Under the pieces are notes generated by a model that was given only the letters and a program-made list of their open reading frames with translations, searched no databases and was not told the DNA's origin. Of a DNA stretch of 64,000 bases, positions 11,401-25,082 are shown one piece after another. Positions within the stretch are counted from its first letter, which is position 1, and every line of letters starts with the position of its first letter. The translations under genes were made by a program, and so were the position numbers. The DNA comes from Neodontobutis hainanensis. Lineage: Eukaryota > Chordata > Actinopteri > Gobiiformes > Odontobutidae. Location: the NCBI GenBank assembly GCA_024349245.1, contig JALDNG010000843.1:45903-109902 (forward strand), read 5' to 3'.

Positions 11401-14400
11401 CAAATTTAATTTCAATTGTTGTGACGATTTCCTTAATTTTTTTCTTGCTGTAAGTTGTTTTAGGATACGTGATGTCCATTTGATGTTAATATTTCTTTGA
11501 AGAATTTTCCGTTTAATTTATCAAGAATTTTTTGTTTATCGAATGTATGATTTTTATGAACTTTGATTTTGGTCGCATTTTTACAAATATTTTTATTACC
11601 TTTGAAAAAATTTTTCCGGGAACGTTTCATCTTTTATTTATTCAATTTTATCCTTTAAAAATTCGAGCTGAGAAGAATTTGATTTTTTGGTAATTTTGAT
11701 TTCAATTTATTCACATGATATAAATGAAAATATTTACATTGTAAAAATTAGGTGGGAAACGATTCTGGATACATTATTATTGTGTGCGTTGAGCAGCAAA
11801 AGTGGCCTAATTTTATTAATTAAATTTAATTTCATAAAGTGAAAGTTAGTTATTGAATTATAAAACCTCTTTCAAAACGCATTTAACTTTTTACGTGAAT
11901 CTCCTTTTAGAACATTCTAATCCTCTAAAATTATTACTTTCTAAGATTTAAACAGTGTGTTAAAAAAATTAAACGATATGATATCTTAATCGTAAGAGTT
12001 AACCCATCGGAAGCTGAATTCTTACATAAACGAGCACATCGCAAGCAGCGTATTTTTAAATAATAAAAAGTACTTTAACTTACTGATATTCTATTTTTTG
12101 TAAGAAAATGGTTTTAGCTATTCTTGTAAATAAATTGAAAGATATTTCTCCTTGTTGAAGGAAGTACTGATAAGGGCACACAGGTGCGTTTATGGTGAAG
12201 TTCAGGCTAAGTGATTTTTTCATATTATCACGTGAGTAGTCAATTAGTAACAACAATTTTTTAAGAATAAATTGAAAAATTAAAGAAGGTTAAATGTGTA
12301 TACGTGTGTAAATTATTGAACTTTTTCCACAAAATGTCAAGATAAATTATTTTTTGTGATTTTATTAAATGATAACAGTTTTAGTAGGATTTGAAGTTTA
12401 GATAGAATCACACCGTTCAAATATTTCAATTTTGTTATTTTCTATGACTTTAACTGTCTAAATCACAAATAATTTAAAAATAAATTTACCAACATAGAAA
12501 ATACTGAAAATATATTGAATTTTATCAGTAGACTAGTTGATTTCAAATAAAATGTTAGCTATTTACCGATATGCTGTTCAAACGTTGCATACCTTGAGGT
12601 AAAGTATTGTTACTTTGTAAGTATGATCAATGCTTATTGTGAAAACGAACAATGCAAAAATTTAGAATATAGTTAAATTCAAACACAACAAGAATTTCAA
12701 CAAATTCCAGGTTTGAAAACTGTTCATCACACACAATAACCGTTCTATAATATTTTTGAAATTCTCGTTATCTCATTCCAACAGTTGTAATCGTGAACAA
12801 AAACGAGAAAAGATGAACAACGCATCACAAATGGACCAGGGGTTTTGAATACTATGACGAAGAATATAAGGGGAACCTGACGAAATAAACATCATCACAG
12901 ATCGATACTTGAAAGGATTATGGCATGAAAAATTTTTAAATTGAAGCAACCACAGAGACTAGCTTGCCTGCCTCCTTTAACCACACTAAATGTTGTAGCT
13001 GATTAAGAGGGTTTTTAGTCATCAAAAATGGATTAAAATTTCTAAAAATGCAAAAACGTGAATATCTTATGAATTGGATCAAAGATGACTTTTTCAGAGT
13101 CGATAATAAAGTCGAATTCTATGCGTGGAAAACATCGTTATTGATTGTGTAAGAAAGTAGAGTTCTTATTGATCGTTAGAAAAATTACATATTGTTCTTA
13201 TTAAGTTAACCTCTCGGGGCATATTTCTAAACGTAAGTTTGTGAAGAATTTAAAATGAAATTTTGTTCTGAGCTTCGCTAAAAACTACACCATTACTCTT
13301 GATGGTTATAACCTGTCTCTGTGTTTATTTTTCTTAAATTATGAATGACAAATATTTATTTATTGGTTAAGATCATGAATGCTAATTTCTGTGTTAAATT
13401 TATGATTATGCCATTATTTAACCGATGTTGGCCTTATGCCCCATATATTCCTCCAAATTTATCATGGTTAGAATCCTTAATGAACATAGGATGATAAAAG
13501 TTGTCACACGATAAGATGATCGTCTTACACTTAAAAATTAGAAGTTATCTGTTTCATTGTCCGAAATGGAAAGCTATTTTCATAAATTATTTGCTCTAGG
13601 ATTTAAGTATGAACACATTTGATTCTGATGTTAGTAATATTCAAGTTATTAAAAATTCTGTGACATTTTTAAAGCCTGAATATAGTTAAAATTGAGGACG
13701 AGAGAGACAATTAAAGTGGCTTAAGTTGGGCAGTTGGGCAAAATCTTAAATTTACAGTATTATGACTCAAGATTTGTGAGATTTATATGAATCCACCAAA
13801 AACTTGAAAAATTAATGTCTTGATTTAGCCAAAATTCAAAGTTGTGATTAATTTATTACAACCTAAATTATTTTTGTCACCTGACGTTTAATTTCATTTG
13901 ATAGAACACATCGTTTGTCATGAAGGGCATAGATAGGATAATAGCTCAGGTATTCACATAAACATAGGATGAGATTCTGCAAAATTCGAACCATAGACAA
14001 ATGCTCAAACCAAAATATTATAGCTTCTCAATCATGATTCACTCGTATAACGATCAAAATTTCCATTATTTTAAACAGATATTTGAAGATTTGATGATAT
14101 AAAATACTTTTATCTTATCCTAACCAACATTTAAAAGCTAAAGGACGTGAGAAATGAGCTAAAATTACAGGGATTTTTATGACTATTTTGACTAAAATTT
14201 CGCCATATTAGCTCACATCAAGAACATTTAAAGCAAGTCACCACTTTGTACTTAACAGTTTGACCGATATAGATTAAGATAAAATATTATTGTTGTTTTG
14301 TCATACCAGACTTCCTTTTATGAATTAAAATTTTTTTTAAGATCGAATGTAAGATAAAGTCGTGGATTTGATGGTAAAATGATATATGTCTGAAGTATGT

Positions 14401-14615
14401 GACAACTTAAGGTCTTACCAAACTGAAAACTCAACAGTCATTGAGGTTTGTGCTTAATTCCTACATTCATTTAAACATAAGGATTTCCCTTTTGACAAGT
14501 TGAGCGTTGTCATTCCACTTCGAGGTATCAACGTATCACTTACGAACGATAGTTTACACAAGAGCACCAAAGCCAGATTTTCTAACAAATAGAATATTGT
14601 CTAATTCATCGACCA
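11401..14615. other. Intergenic; a coding-looking patch at 12810-13155 unresolved
   Basis: Mostly AT-rich without supportable genes. Between about 12810 and 13155 several short + strand frames look like protein (for example ITDRYLKGLWHEKF and MNWIKDDFFRVDNK), but they lie in different frames. Only one join (29-nt GT-AG gap at 12842-12870) works. It may be a decayed gene or a gene whose exons I could not connect. Confidence 0.25.
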
Positions 14616-14887
14616 ATGAAATTTACCTTGAAAAAAATCTCATTGTATGAATTAATAATAGACATGAATCCCTCTTCTCGTTCATTTTTGACCCATCCAG
14701 AGGCGAAGAAATAATGAAGGTAACATTATTAAAGGATACACCACGGGGTTTATTTTTGAAAAATTATCATAAATTGAAAAAGGAAGGTCAGGACTTCGCA
14801 GATGAGTTAAGGGATTCAAACTACTCTAAAGTAAACATTTTAGTGATAATAATAAATCAAATTCATACCTTTACTTCTTTTCCATGA
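14616..14887 (+). CDS. Two overlapping coding-like frames (one gene with a shift, or two small ORFs)
   Basis: ATG at 14616 opens a 32-aa frame (MKFTLKKISLYELIIDMNPS...) ending in TAA at 14712-14714. The last base of that stop is the first base of an ATG (14714) opening a 57-aa frame (MKVTLLKDTPRGLFLKNYHK...). The second frame is also open upstream, back to about 14653. A 17-nt GT-AG segment (14644-14660) would join the first ATG to the second frame in phase, giving one protein of about 85 aa. The unspliced, spliced and frameshift readings cannot be separated from sequence alone. No family recognised. Confidence 0.4.
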
Positions 14888-17800
14888 AATACGCAACCTC
14901 GTTATCTCATATGAATACAAATTAATAATATTTAACGTAAGCGAAATACTAGTAACGCTTCATTAAAAATAAAAATGACCATTTATAATAGAGCGATAAT
15001 AATCGGTTACATACTATAAAGCCAACAAAATTTACCTTTTATGCAATATCACTTTCAAGACAACACTCAAAAATCTCCAACATTAGTATTCAAGTGTAAA
15101 CGTAGAAGATGTCATGATTCTTATTGATAAAGGAGACGCCATAGTTCATCTTTTTAGATAACGACTTAATTTTTACTTATCAAGGGCCTGATAGTAAATG
15201 AAGAAAAGCTTAAAAGATATTAATATTTTTTGATAGAGGTATACGCGTTTTAGTGATTCTTACACACTATATAACACTTACGCCTATTTTAATAAACAGC
15301 TTAGATACTTTATTATAGTTTTCAAGCATGTAAAACGTGTCATATTTCAACAACAATTAATTAATATCTAATAACTTGACCGTATTATGTAATTAGGTCA
15401 TATTCTGTTGTTATTTGTGTTACTTTTTGATCACAAATCAGATTTATATTAATATCAATCAAATGTTAACCTTTTTCTTCATGTTAAAATTTAATCATGC
15501 TATAATCTGTTTTTTGCTTTTTATTTTCGATTCAATAATAGTTTGAAACAATATGACGTGTATTTTAAGTCTTTTGTGCTGATTAATAAACTAAACATTT
15601 TCGAATTCGCAAGAGACCAAAATAGATATAAAGATTGTGGCTGTGCGATTTACACTTTGATAGTTCTTGAGATGTTTTCGTGTAAATACATTTAGGAATG
15701 AGTTTCACTTCTTTTCGCTTGAATGTGATCCTATTTTACGTTGACAGCATCACTTTACCGTACGATAAGGTAGGTAGGTTACCGATTTTAGCAGTATTTT
15801 TGCTTTTATGAAAAGAAAAACATGATTTTATTGATTTTTTTCTCTGAAACATTTTTTCGTTCAAGAATTTTATATTTGATAGCTATTAAAAAATATTTTC
15901 ATGATAATGAATTTGGTTTTTGGATATTTTCACACTTTCATGTTAGTAAAACACATTTGCTAAATTTTAAATGCAAATTTTTTTCCCTTCTTCACGTGAA
16001 TTTAAATAAACTGGAATTTTTAATTTATTAGATCTAAATTTTATTCTTTATATATTTCATAATTAATCTTTTTCAACAATGCTGAATGGATATGTGCATG
16101 CTTACAACCTTATCCTTTTAAGGTTTAATCTCATTCTTTCAAAAGATATTTTTCAATCGATCTCACGATTATTTATCTCAAAACATGTTAAAGGCTTTTT
16201 TTAACCGTATAATAAAAATTTTTTTAAACTAAGATACAGGAACCATATTGAGGAGATACTAATTAATTCGACCTCCAAAATGTATATATATATTCATAGT
16301 AGTATAATATGAAAGATAAAAGTTTTTGTGTCCGTTTATAAGTGATTTTACTTTTTAACTTTTTAATTTTCGAATACCAAAATCGATTTCGTATTGATAA
16401 AAGTAGAGATATATAAGTTAAAAAATGTTCAAGAAATAAAATTCAGAAATTCACGCATTTTAAATTACATAAAGAAACAAATTCAGTGAAAATATATCTT
16501 TAGGAAACATTCTTTAATTTAAATATATTTATGTATTGCGCAATCTCAGATAGTTGTGTTTCGTATGATCTTAAATAATCGTCATGTATTTGGATATTCA
16601 CCATGTAACTTTTTAAAACTAAAGTTACTTGCGACGTGTATTTTAGGATTATTCAAATCTATGGGCCAAAAATTTCCCTTTACTGACTTTTAGCTGGTAT
16701 TTATCCATTTATCCTTGGTTTTTGATCTCAATTTCTTTTTGAGTTTCTGATCTATTTTAGATTAAATAAAGTTAAAATTTCAAAAAACATCTTTTGAATT
16801 AATTATCCAATTTTCTCGAGCTGATATGAGTCACTGCTTATTTTGACTTAATATCAATATCTTCTTAAAAAAATCATCGCCAAGTATCACCAGATAAATT
16901 AAAATATTTAGATTTTCTTTTTTAAATTTTGTTTTTTCGACTTCGATTATTCGGTATTCAAAAGCTTTTTCTATGTGATTTCTCGATTTTATTCAATAAA
17001 ATTACGTTCTATACTTTCTTTTGAATTGATTTCCAATTTAAAAATCCTTTTATTTTCATCTTTACTTTAATAATTAATGTTTAGGACTTATTAAACAGGT
17101 TAAAGTTAATATAGAATGGGTGTTAACAAATTTCTGTTAGAGATGAGAAGAACAGGTTTCGGGGACATGGTAAGTTGACCTACATATGAAGACTAAACAT
17201 ATCCCCACATACTGTTTTCTAACTTAATTTTATGAGTACACTTTGCTGCATAAATTTAACTAACATAATAAAAAGGTGGGATATCCGCAACATAAGCCCG
17301 AATGACAGGCTTTTATAAAATGTTGCAAAGAATTATTTATGGATCATGAAATATATTTGTGTTTTCATTCTAGGCGTGTAACCAGGAAATTAAGCACTTA
17401 TACCCTTCAAAACTGAAAACGAGCATTAAAATAAATAATCAAAGAAAGTTTTCACTGAATTTTTAGGTTACTTTAAAAGTCATAAGTTAACAGCAATCGA
17501 ACATGATGAATATAACATTCAAAAAAATTAAGATGCAACTTGTTCTGGTTGCCCTGTTCACAAAGGCGAGGAAAAACAAAAACATATAAAATCAAGATGA
17601 TTAAAAAACTCGTAAAATTCGAGTTATATTCAAAATCTACGTTTTTTAAACCATTTTGTCTTTTTATCATAGATATATAAATTTAGGCTTTTAAATCCTA
17701 ATGAATCAAAAACATTTGTTTTTTGAGTTCTCATGAAAAGTGCACATGTCTGGTTATATACCATTTATTTCATGAAATTTTTAAATGCCACGGTACATTC

Positions 17801-20279
17801 ACAAAATTCACGAGTATTCTAGTTTCTTTTGAAAATGGATTTCGAATTTTCTCAATCGTAGGTTTCTGAGAAATGGTTTCGAGTTTTGTTCCCCATATCC
17901 TATAAAATTAGATTTTGATAAAAGTTTAAACCTTTCCTCGTTTAATTTACAAATAATTTTTCACTTTATCTTTGAACAGTAATGGAAGGGAAAATGTGTT
18001 TGTTTCAATTAAACTTTATTCAATATTTTAGCATGTTATAAATTTTTTTTGGTTAGAACGTTCGTCGGCTTCTAAACTTCACCGAGGTTTTTTCCAACTT
18101 TGTTTGAATTTCTATGAAAAATTTATTTTCGCAGAAGTCAAGAATAACAACCCTCAAAGTACCTCTTGAGTTTATTTGGCTTTAAAAATAAAATAAAATT
18201 ATTTTGAATAACTTTCATATTTAGGCCCACAAATTGAATGATACGGTTTACTGCCTAATTCTTTTCGATTCTTCAAATTATCACAAGTGTGTATCTCAAT
18301 ATTGTTTTTGTCAACTATTATATAAAAATAGCTTTATCCGATTTCATGTTTCTTAACGAAATGCTATTATTTAAAAAGATTTCACCCTGATTCCCTTTAT
18401 AAATTTAACTCTGAAAAATCATCTTTCAATGCAACAAAAACAAAAATCATGTATTGTTGATTTCTAGATTTCTCATAATATTCTTTCGTCATCCTGAGAT
18501 TTAAAGAGTATCAATTCAAGCCTAAATTTTATATAAAACTGATTAATTACCAATTAGGTTTATCAATAATTTTTTTAAATAACCCCATTAACTTTATTCA
18601 CACAAACACACATATTTTGTTATTTTTGAACATAATATGAAAAATAAAATTATCTGAAGGTATTCGTAAATTATTTAATTTATTTTGGATAGTTCTCTTG
18701 CTCTTTTGAAGTGCTTCAAATACTTTGAAAAAATAAAATTGTCATTATTAAATCGATTTCATCACTGCAAAACAATCATTCTTGTTTTTTCTTACAATTT
18801 TTATGAAAAAAGCATTGAATATTTAACATTGATATCTCTCTTAATTTTGAAAAATAGTTTTATCTATTGCTAAATGAGGAAATTGCTTTCAATATTTTCA
18901 AATTAACCTTTTTTTGAATTTAAAGTGGTAGTTTATTTTAAATCGAGAGTAATTTGTTTTTTTGATGTTTCGATACTGGCGATATACGACGTACATTGTA
19001 GCTTATCGTTTATATATAATAATAAAATTATCACAAGTTTATAATATGGAAAAACTTAAATTTTCAAACGTATCATATTAATTTTTGACCATAAACCTAA
19101 GACGTTGTAAAGACTACAGCCTTACTGAACTCAAAAAATTATGCCTGGCACAAGATGTAAAAAACTGGTTCCATAGCTTTGACAAGTTCACGTGTAGTAG
19201 TGAACAAACGGTGAACATTGGTTATCCATCTTATAGGCCTATTTAAGCGTCATCATTGGGGAACTATTTTCCAAGTTACCATCTTTCACTTTAGTATCAT
19301 GAGAAAAAATTATATTTAAAACATACCATTGGGTCAGTCTTTTAACAGCATTGTATAGATGATGATATTTTCAAGGGTTTCGACTCATTTTCATCAAATA
19401 ATTTTTCTCAAAATTAGGGAATTAGCGAATTTTTTGTAAACTCACGCAACTCGTAATTAGAACCGCGTTATCTCTCTGAACGATTGAAAAAATTATGGTC
19501 GTAGAGAAGATCATCCAGTAACTTAAGTTGACAAAGCTAATCATTGGAGAATTTTTGGAGACATGAGTTTACCTGGCTTCTATTTTATGCAGAGATTATT
19601 GTTTCTTATCAAGAGGTGTGTGGGATCAGAACGTATATGACTAAATAGCAAGAAAATGTCAGATCGACGAAACCGAGGGTGCTTCCTAACATCGGAAATC
19701 ACCTTATCAGATCTGAGTCAGTTCTCATAAACCAATGGAAAAATAATTCACCACCTTTGGATAGTGTTGAGCTCTAAGCCATATAATTAACGATTTTCTT
19801 AAAGAGCCGGTGCCGTGGAGGAAAGGTTGCTCAAATGATCGGAAGAAGGGGGAGGTGGTAAAAGTTCCTTTCTCCTGCTTTAAGTCGTGAAATATCGAGA
19901 TATGTTCTTAAATGGATTTTATTGGAGGCCTAGAACATTTCCATGCCGCGAATATAAAATGATCAGAATCAGGATATCCAAATTAATTTAAAAATTATTT
20001 ATAAAATAGTGCATTTTCAACATTTACAGTTCTCAGCACACACGAAATAATAACGGTTCTTCAAAAACATGCGATTTACATCAATATTTTCTTTGTCCGA
20101 AAATTTTTTTTATCGAATTATATGATAAAAAATTCAGAAGGAATCTTAAATTTGAAAGCTGATATATCGGTTAACAGGTTAAGTAATGATCAAATTAACA
20201 AAGATTTCAACGTTGTATAAAAACAGAGAATCATTTTATTCACAGCTTAGAAGGATCTATTTTTGTGTTATTCGAAAAA
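14888..20279. other. Long AT-rich intergenic region
   Basis: High A+T, long T runs and frequent stops in all frames. The longest ORFs (15822-16031 +, 17473-17670 -, 18685-18873 +) are hydrophobic Phe/Leu/Ile/Lys translations expected from AT-rich DNA. Only the - strand one at 17473-17670 (65 codons, with a possible transmembrane stretch) looks faintly protein-like. I see no supportable gene. Confidence 0.35.
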
Positions 20280-20970
20280 CGAGGACAAATCTGACAAAAT
20301 AGACGTGGTTAGAAACAAAAAGACTCGTGTTTTCTCAGAATATGGTCCTTTTATATTGTTTTTCTAATGATTATAGCATAAAAACTGAGATTCAAGAGAC
20401 AGAAGTTACCAGGAAGTATGCAGTCAAGCTCTAATATAAGCATCGGAATTTAAATTTCTTATTTTTAAGAAAAATATGTGAATCAAAGATGTATGACGTT
20501 TCTGGACTATCGGATGGGAGGGGCGCATAGTCGATATTGATGAACGTCAGTTTTATCGAACAAAATATAATTTTGGGAGGCGGTTTGGTGAATGCTGGTT
20601 TTTCGGAGGCATAGAAAGGGAAGATATTTCACAAATATTCGTAGCCCAAGTGTGAAACCGAAACACTTATACCTATCATAGAGCAGAATATTTTGCATGG
20701 AACAAAAGTCGCTTCACATAATGTGAGGGTTTTTAAGGAAGTCACAAAATTAGGTAACAATTATATACATCTTAACGTTAAACACAGAGTAAACTTTGTG
20801 AATTCAATGGATCCAGCTAGCCATACACAAAATATAGAAAACCTATGAAGGATGGTTTTAAGAAAATTTAAATCTACAAATAAAATAGATCTAACAGTGT
20901 ACTCAGCATTTCATAGTTTATTTATGAAAGGATATCAAGGAAACACTATTTTAAACTCTACTTCATGATA
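20280..20970 (+). mobile_element. Dead Merlin (IS1016/IS1595-like) DNA transposon, transposase remnant
   Basis: Three + strand pieces match the ISXO2/IS1595-type DDE transposase of Merlin elements in order. A helix-turn-helix-like part (TEVTRKYAVKL) lies near 20.41 kb. The core (VDIDERQFYRTKYNFGRR, ECWFFGGIERED) is at about 20.53-20.66 kb. The C-terminal part (HLNVKHRVNFVN, HTQNIENL, RKFKSTNK) is at about 20.77-20.92 kb. It is inactive: frameshifts separate the pieces, a TGA follows IENL where the family usually has Trp, and the second catalytic Asp region reads VASHNV instead of a conserved SD motif. Terminal repeats were not found. The - strand ORF here (20507-20698) is only its antisense shadow. 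Confidence 0.75.
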
Positions 20971-21110
20971 CATGGTCGTTATATGACAATTGAATGATTA
21001 AATATAGTTTTTATTTCTGTGTTATGTTGCTCTTTGTGATGAAAATGGGGGTCTTTGTCCTCGTATTTTTTCGGATTCGAAGTCATGCAGGATAAAGAAA
21101 CTTATACCGG

Positions 21111-21275
21111 TGAGGGTTTTAGTGAGTGAAAGTCTTACAGTAGCCGATTGCTGGTCTATACGCAGCTAAAAGTCTCCGAAGAAGCGTAAAGCGCTGAAGA
21201 TAGCTTTACGAAAGGACGTGTTTCCATTTAAACTTTCTTCAAAAGAAGCCTTGATAGGTTTTCCTCATCCTTGTT
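21111..21275. repeat. Dispersed repeat, copy B
   Basis: Shares GGTTTTAGTGAGTGAAAGTC and, about 120 bp further on, CTTTCTTCAAAAGAAGCC with copies A and C. The middle includes CTATACGCAGCTAAAAGTC, which recurs near 39.8 kb and 32.3 kb. It begins only about 140 bp after the Merlin transposase remnant, so it could be that element's 3' flank, with the other copies as non-autonomous derivatives. That link is inference. Confidence 0.55.
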
Positions 21276-24200
21276 CTTCTTATGAGAAAAAATCAAACTG
21301 GATCTTGTTAGGTTGAAAATTTATTCGATAGTATGTATCAATCATTCTATTTTACTAACTTGTCGCAACAAATAGACAAGTAAAAATTAAATCCCATTTC
21401 ATTTTGATCTGTCTCTGTTAAAGCCCTGATAGTAAGCACTCACAAGTCGAAGGGTTAAAAAGATTTGACAGATTTTTGGACTTGCGCAGTTAAATATAGA
21501 AAAGCGAGTAATGAAGTATTTTACAAAAGTTGATATTTGTATAAATATAATTTGATGTCGATCTAAAATCCTACACATCGAAATAATACAAAAATTCACA
21601 TAAAATCGAATGTCAATGATAAATTTATTTTCTGAAATCTAAAATATAAATACACATTTTTCTGTGATAATTTTAAAGGTTAAAAAAACGATTTATTTAT
21701 CCTAAAAAAATTAAAATATTACTTTTTATGAAAAGAAAATTTATATATATTTTTCGAAAAATTGAGAATTCAAACATTTTTTAGTTGTCTAAAATATACA
21801 TAGTTTAAATAAACTCCGAAAAATCTTCTGAATTTTAACCCTATAAATATTAAAATGTAATGAAAGCATCTGCTTTAAAAATTTTATTTGCGGTTTAAAT
21901 ATATAGAAGCACATCAGGAATGAAAAATTCAAAATTTTGTCAAATACATTTAGGGTTCATTGAACGAGAAAAAAGATTTCACTCAAATATGAAAAGAAAA
22001 TAATTCTATCAATTCCAAAAACAATCCCGAGATAAAGATTAGAACTTTGATAAGTGAAAAAAATTGAGGATAATTAATAGATACCTTTAATTATACAGCC
22101 TCCATAATTTCAAAATTTTGATAAAATCTGAGCGCGCATTATCCTGCTATTTTTCTATCTTAATTTTTTGAGGTTTTACAGAATAAATACACGAGAGTGC
22201 GCAGAACATACTTTAAATATTCCCGCTTAGTTTCTTAATGATTAGTCTCAAACTAAGAAAAACATTTACGTAAATGTCGTCTTCCACGTTTTTTAAGATT
22301 TAATCTTGAAGAGCTATTTTTAGGTCTGCTGAGCCTTTCATTGATTGAAGAATATTTGATTTTCTGTAATCGGGATAATATTATACGCGTATCTCTGAGT
22401 ACTCAAACTTGAATAGTTTACCCTTTAACTGACCGTTTCAGTCATTATTTAATTGTCCACTTGATGAAATATTTCAACTTGAATAAAAAGCTTATATCAG
22501 CATCTCAGTTAACATGCGTATAAATTTGGATTGATGTTGTAAAATTAATGTTTTTGATCGCGGACGAACTGCATTTCACCAAAATTAGGTTTTTTTTAAT
22601 TGGCTAAAGATCATTCAGAGATTTAGTGTAAATCGAATAGCATTATTTGAAACAATTGCCGAAAAATAAAGATTTCAACGTAGAAAGTTTTTTTTGGTTG
22701 ACCTAAAATATATTTATGAAGGATTTGACTGCCTTGATAAAATAAAATAAACTTAAAAGGCGCTAGAGAGCTCACAAATTTATAAAACCAATTAAAAATC
22801 GAAAAATACAAAGTTAATAAAATCTACCTGTTTATCATTTTTGTGAATTAACCAGTTTAAATTTGGCGCGATTAACGAATCTGTTTATGTCATGTATTAC
22901 TCAAACCGCCCAGGCGGCCTTTCAATTTTAGTGAAATTGTGGCTATCATCAAATATATTTTATTTAATATTTTCGTTCAGAACTTTACAAAACATCAATA
23001 ATTACAAACAGTTATTTAAATAAAGTGGTCAGTTTCCTGCTTTTATAACTTTTCATAATTGATCTTTTTCGTTCTGTATTTGCGAAAATTTAACAAGAAT
23101 ATAATGAACGAGAAAGTTAAATAGAATTGAATTGGATTTCCCTTCAAAATGACTCATCTTTAAATCATCAAATCAAGGTAGATTCTTGACACTATTCACA
23201 TTCTAACTGATTTGAGATATTCTCTATTTACATATTGAGTGTACATTAAAGTAGCTCAAGAGAAAAACTGTTTGAAGCATATCGTCAAAAATTAAAAAAT
23301 TAAATTTTATAATTTTTTATAATTTTTAAAAGCCTGCGCAGAATTTCTCTTTCTAGCTGTAGAGCTTGTCATAAACAATTTACTCTAATTAGTTCATGAG
23401 TAATGTATCATGGTAAGGGATGTACTGAGAAGAATCTATAAAAGAACACGAATTTGTGAAAAATACTGAAGTACCAAAAATCGCGATTGGTTAGAATTTA
23501 AAAGTTACGCTACTGTAAACCACAACAAACAATATTTTCCGATAGATTATTAAGAGTACTCTATTAGAAAAGCCCATGTCGTTAATGTAACGAAGCAGAT
23601 TGTTATAAAATACTCCCCGCCTCAAGAGGTAAAAATTTGTAAATCAAAGTACTTTCCTATTTTTCTATCTTTTTCACCCATTTAATGACTTTAATAGACA
23701 AAATTTTAAGAACGGCCTTTAGTAATTTTACGGAAAATGAGAAGTGCCAGATAGTAAACTCTAAAAGAAAGAATTAACCAGAATTGTATGTTAGCTTTTA
23801 CCATGACTCCTTGTCTAATTCTTATGAGTTTTAAGTCTTTAATCCCATAAAGATATTCTGCATTAAATTTTGTCAAGTTACTTCAATTACATTTCATTTA
23901 AACTTCAAAATTATGAGACATAGGGCCCAGAGCCTGAGATCACGTCAATCATAAATAGCATGACATTGTGATAGTTGAATCAATTCAGACTTTCAAGAAT
24001 GTCTCCCTAATATTTCAGATAATACACAACTCAGGATTTTTTCTGTAATTCTCGGTTTCAATGTATAACCTAAAATGAATTTGTTTGTGAGAGACAAGTC
24101 ATCGTGAACAAATTAACTAATATTTTAGGTTTTGATTGGAATTTCAGTCGAGCGCAATGAATTGTGTTTCAAACAAACAACTTAATTTTCTTCCCGGTAT

Positions 24201-24799
24201 TTAAAAACATTTTCAAAGTTTTCAACTCGACGCTGGTTCGATTCACAGAGTACGAAGCTTATATCTTCTGGGTAAATAAGTCTTAGTTAAAACAGAATGA
24301 TTGAATGAACTAAAGGATTTCATAGTCGAGGGGCAGGTAGGCTAAAATCTGTGTTTAATTCGCTGCCTTAAATGACTAGATAAAATCGAATATATCCCCG
24401 AGTATCGTAACACAGAAATACAATTGACAAAATATTCATATTTGATAAATTACGATAAACCTTACTTATTCCTTGAAAAGTGAAAAAGTGCCGATGAACG
24501 AATTTTTCTTAAAATCCGGCCCATATTCTATCTACTCTTTAGTTCTCACGGAAACAATCATTTATGGAAATGTCAGATTACCAGTAAAATTATAAATATC
24601 TGCAGAAATACGTTCGGAAATATCTTATCCGTATGATTCATAAATAAATGTGTAAGTCGAGTCAAAAAGTCAGTATTAGTTGCAGTGAAGATCATAAACA
24701 TTTTGTGTGTGCGCGTGGATAGCTTGAACCTTTATGAATATTTCAAAGAACGCGTGATAATCAGAGTATTCTGTAAAATTTTTCCAACTCAAAAGTTCA
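21276..24799. other. AT-rich intergenic region, weak - strand ORF at 21399-21599
   Basis: The - strand ORF 21399-21599 (66 codons) has reasonable codon variety in its second half (TLRLVSAYYQGFNRDRSK) and might be a last exon. The one at 22623-22811 is a low-complexity Phe/Leu/Ile translation. No other signal stands out apart from a GC-rich hairpin CCGCC-CA-GGCGG near 22908. Confidence 0.25.
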
Positions 24800-25082
24800 A
24801 TGGGTTTGTTGAGATCAGTCCTCTTTAGGTTAATGTCAAAACTCAACTAGCTCTGATAAAACGATAAACTGGGGTGAATTGTTTCAAGTGAGATACGCCT
24901 ATTTTTCTGTTGGCCATTATCCGAAGAGGGTTTCAAACCAATTTCAGCGCATTTTTGTAAAGTCGCATTCATGGTTACGCTTTCTTTTTGAACAAGGTAT
25001 ATGGCATACTTGCCTAGAATTTGATTTATTTTTTACCAACCAGTCACTTCTGTTAAATGATCGTGGCGATTTCGAGTTTTAA
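24800..25082 (+). CDS. Hypothetical protein, two exons with a 22-nt intron (86 aa)
   Basis: Exon 1 (24800-24828, MGLLRSVLF) joins exon 2 (24851-25082) across a 22-nt GT-AG intron in phase 2. The joined frame runs to a TAA at 25080-25082. The product begins with a short basic-hydrophobic leader that could target mitochondria, then GELFQVRYAYFSVGHYPKR and an aromatic-rich C-terminal half ending DRGDFEF. No family recognised. The 22-nt intron matches those proven by homology elsewhere in this window, which is the main support. A further intron starting at the GTGAGA near 24889 is possible. Confidence 0.55.

Noticed and set aside
12810..13155. Chain of coding-like frames that reads like one protein with frameshifts
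   Set aside because: Only one of the three needed joins has a GT-AG gap; all three frames are open in part, so chance could not be excluded.
20507..20698. 63-codon - strand ORF
   Set aside because: It is antisense to the Merlin transposase core, which explains the open frame.
22905..22920. GC-rich hairpin CCGCC-CA-GGCGG
   Set aside because: Only a 5-bp stem with no T-run or gene context; not a terminator or RNA I can support.
24230..24252. GGTTCGATTC, another tRNA T-loop look-alike
   Set aside because: Flanking bases do not pair as a T-stem and no anticodon arm is present.
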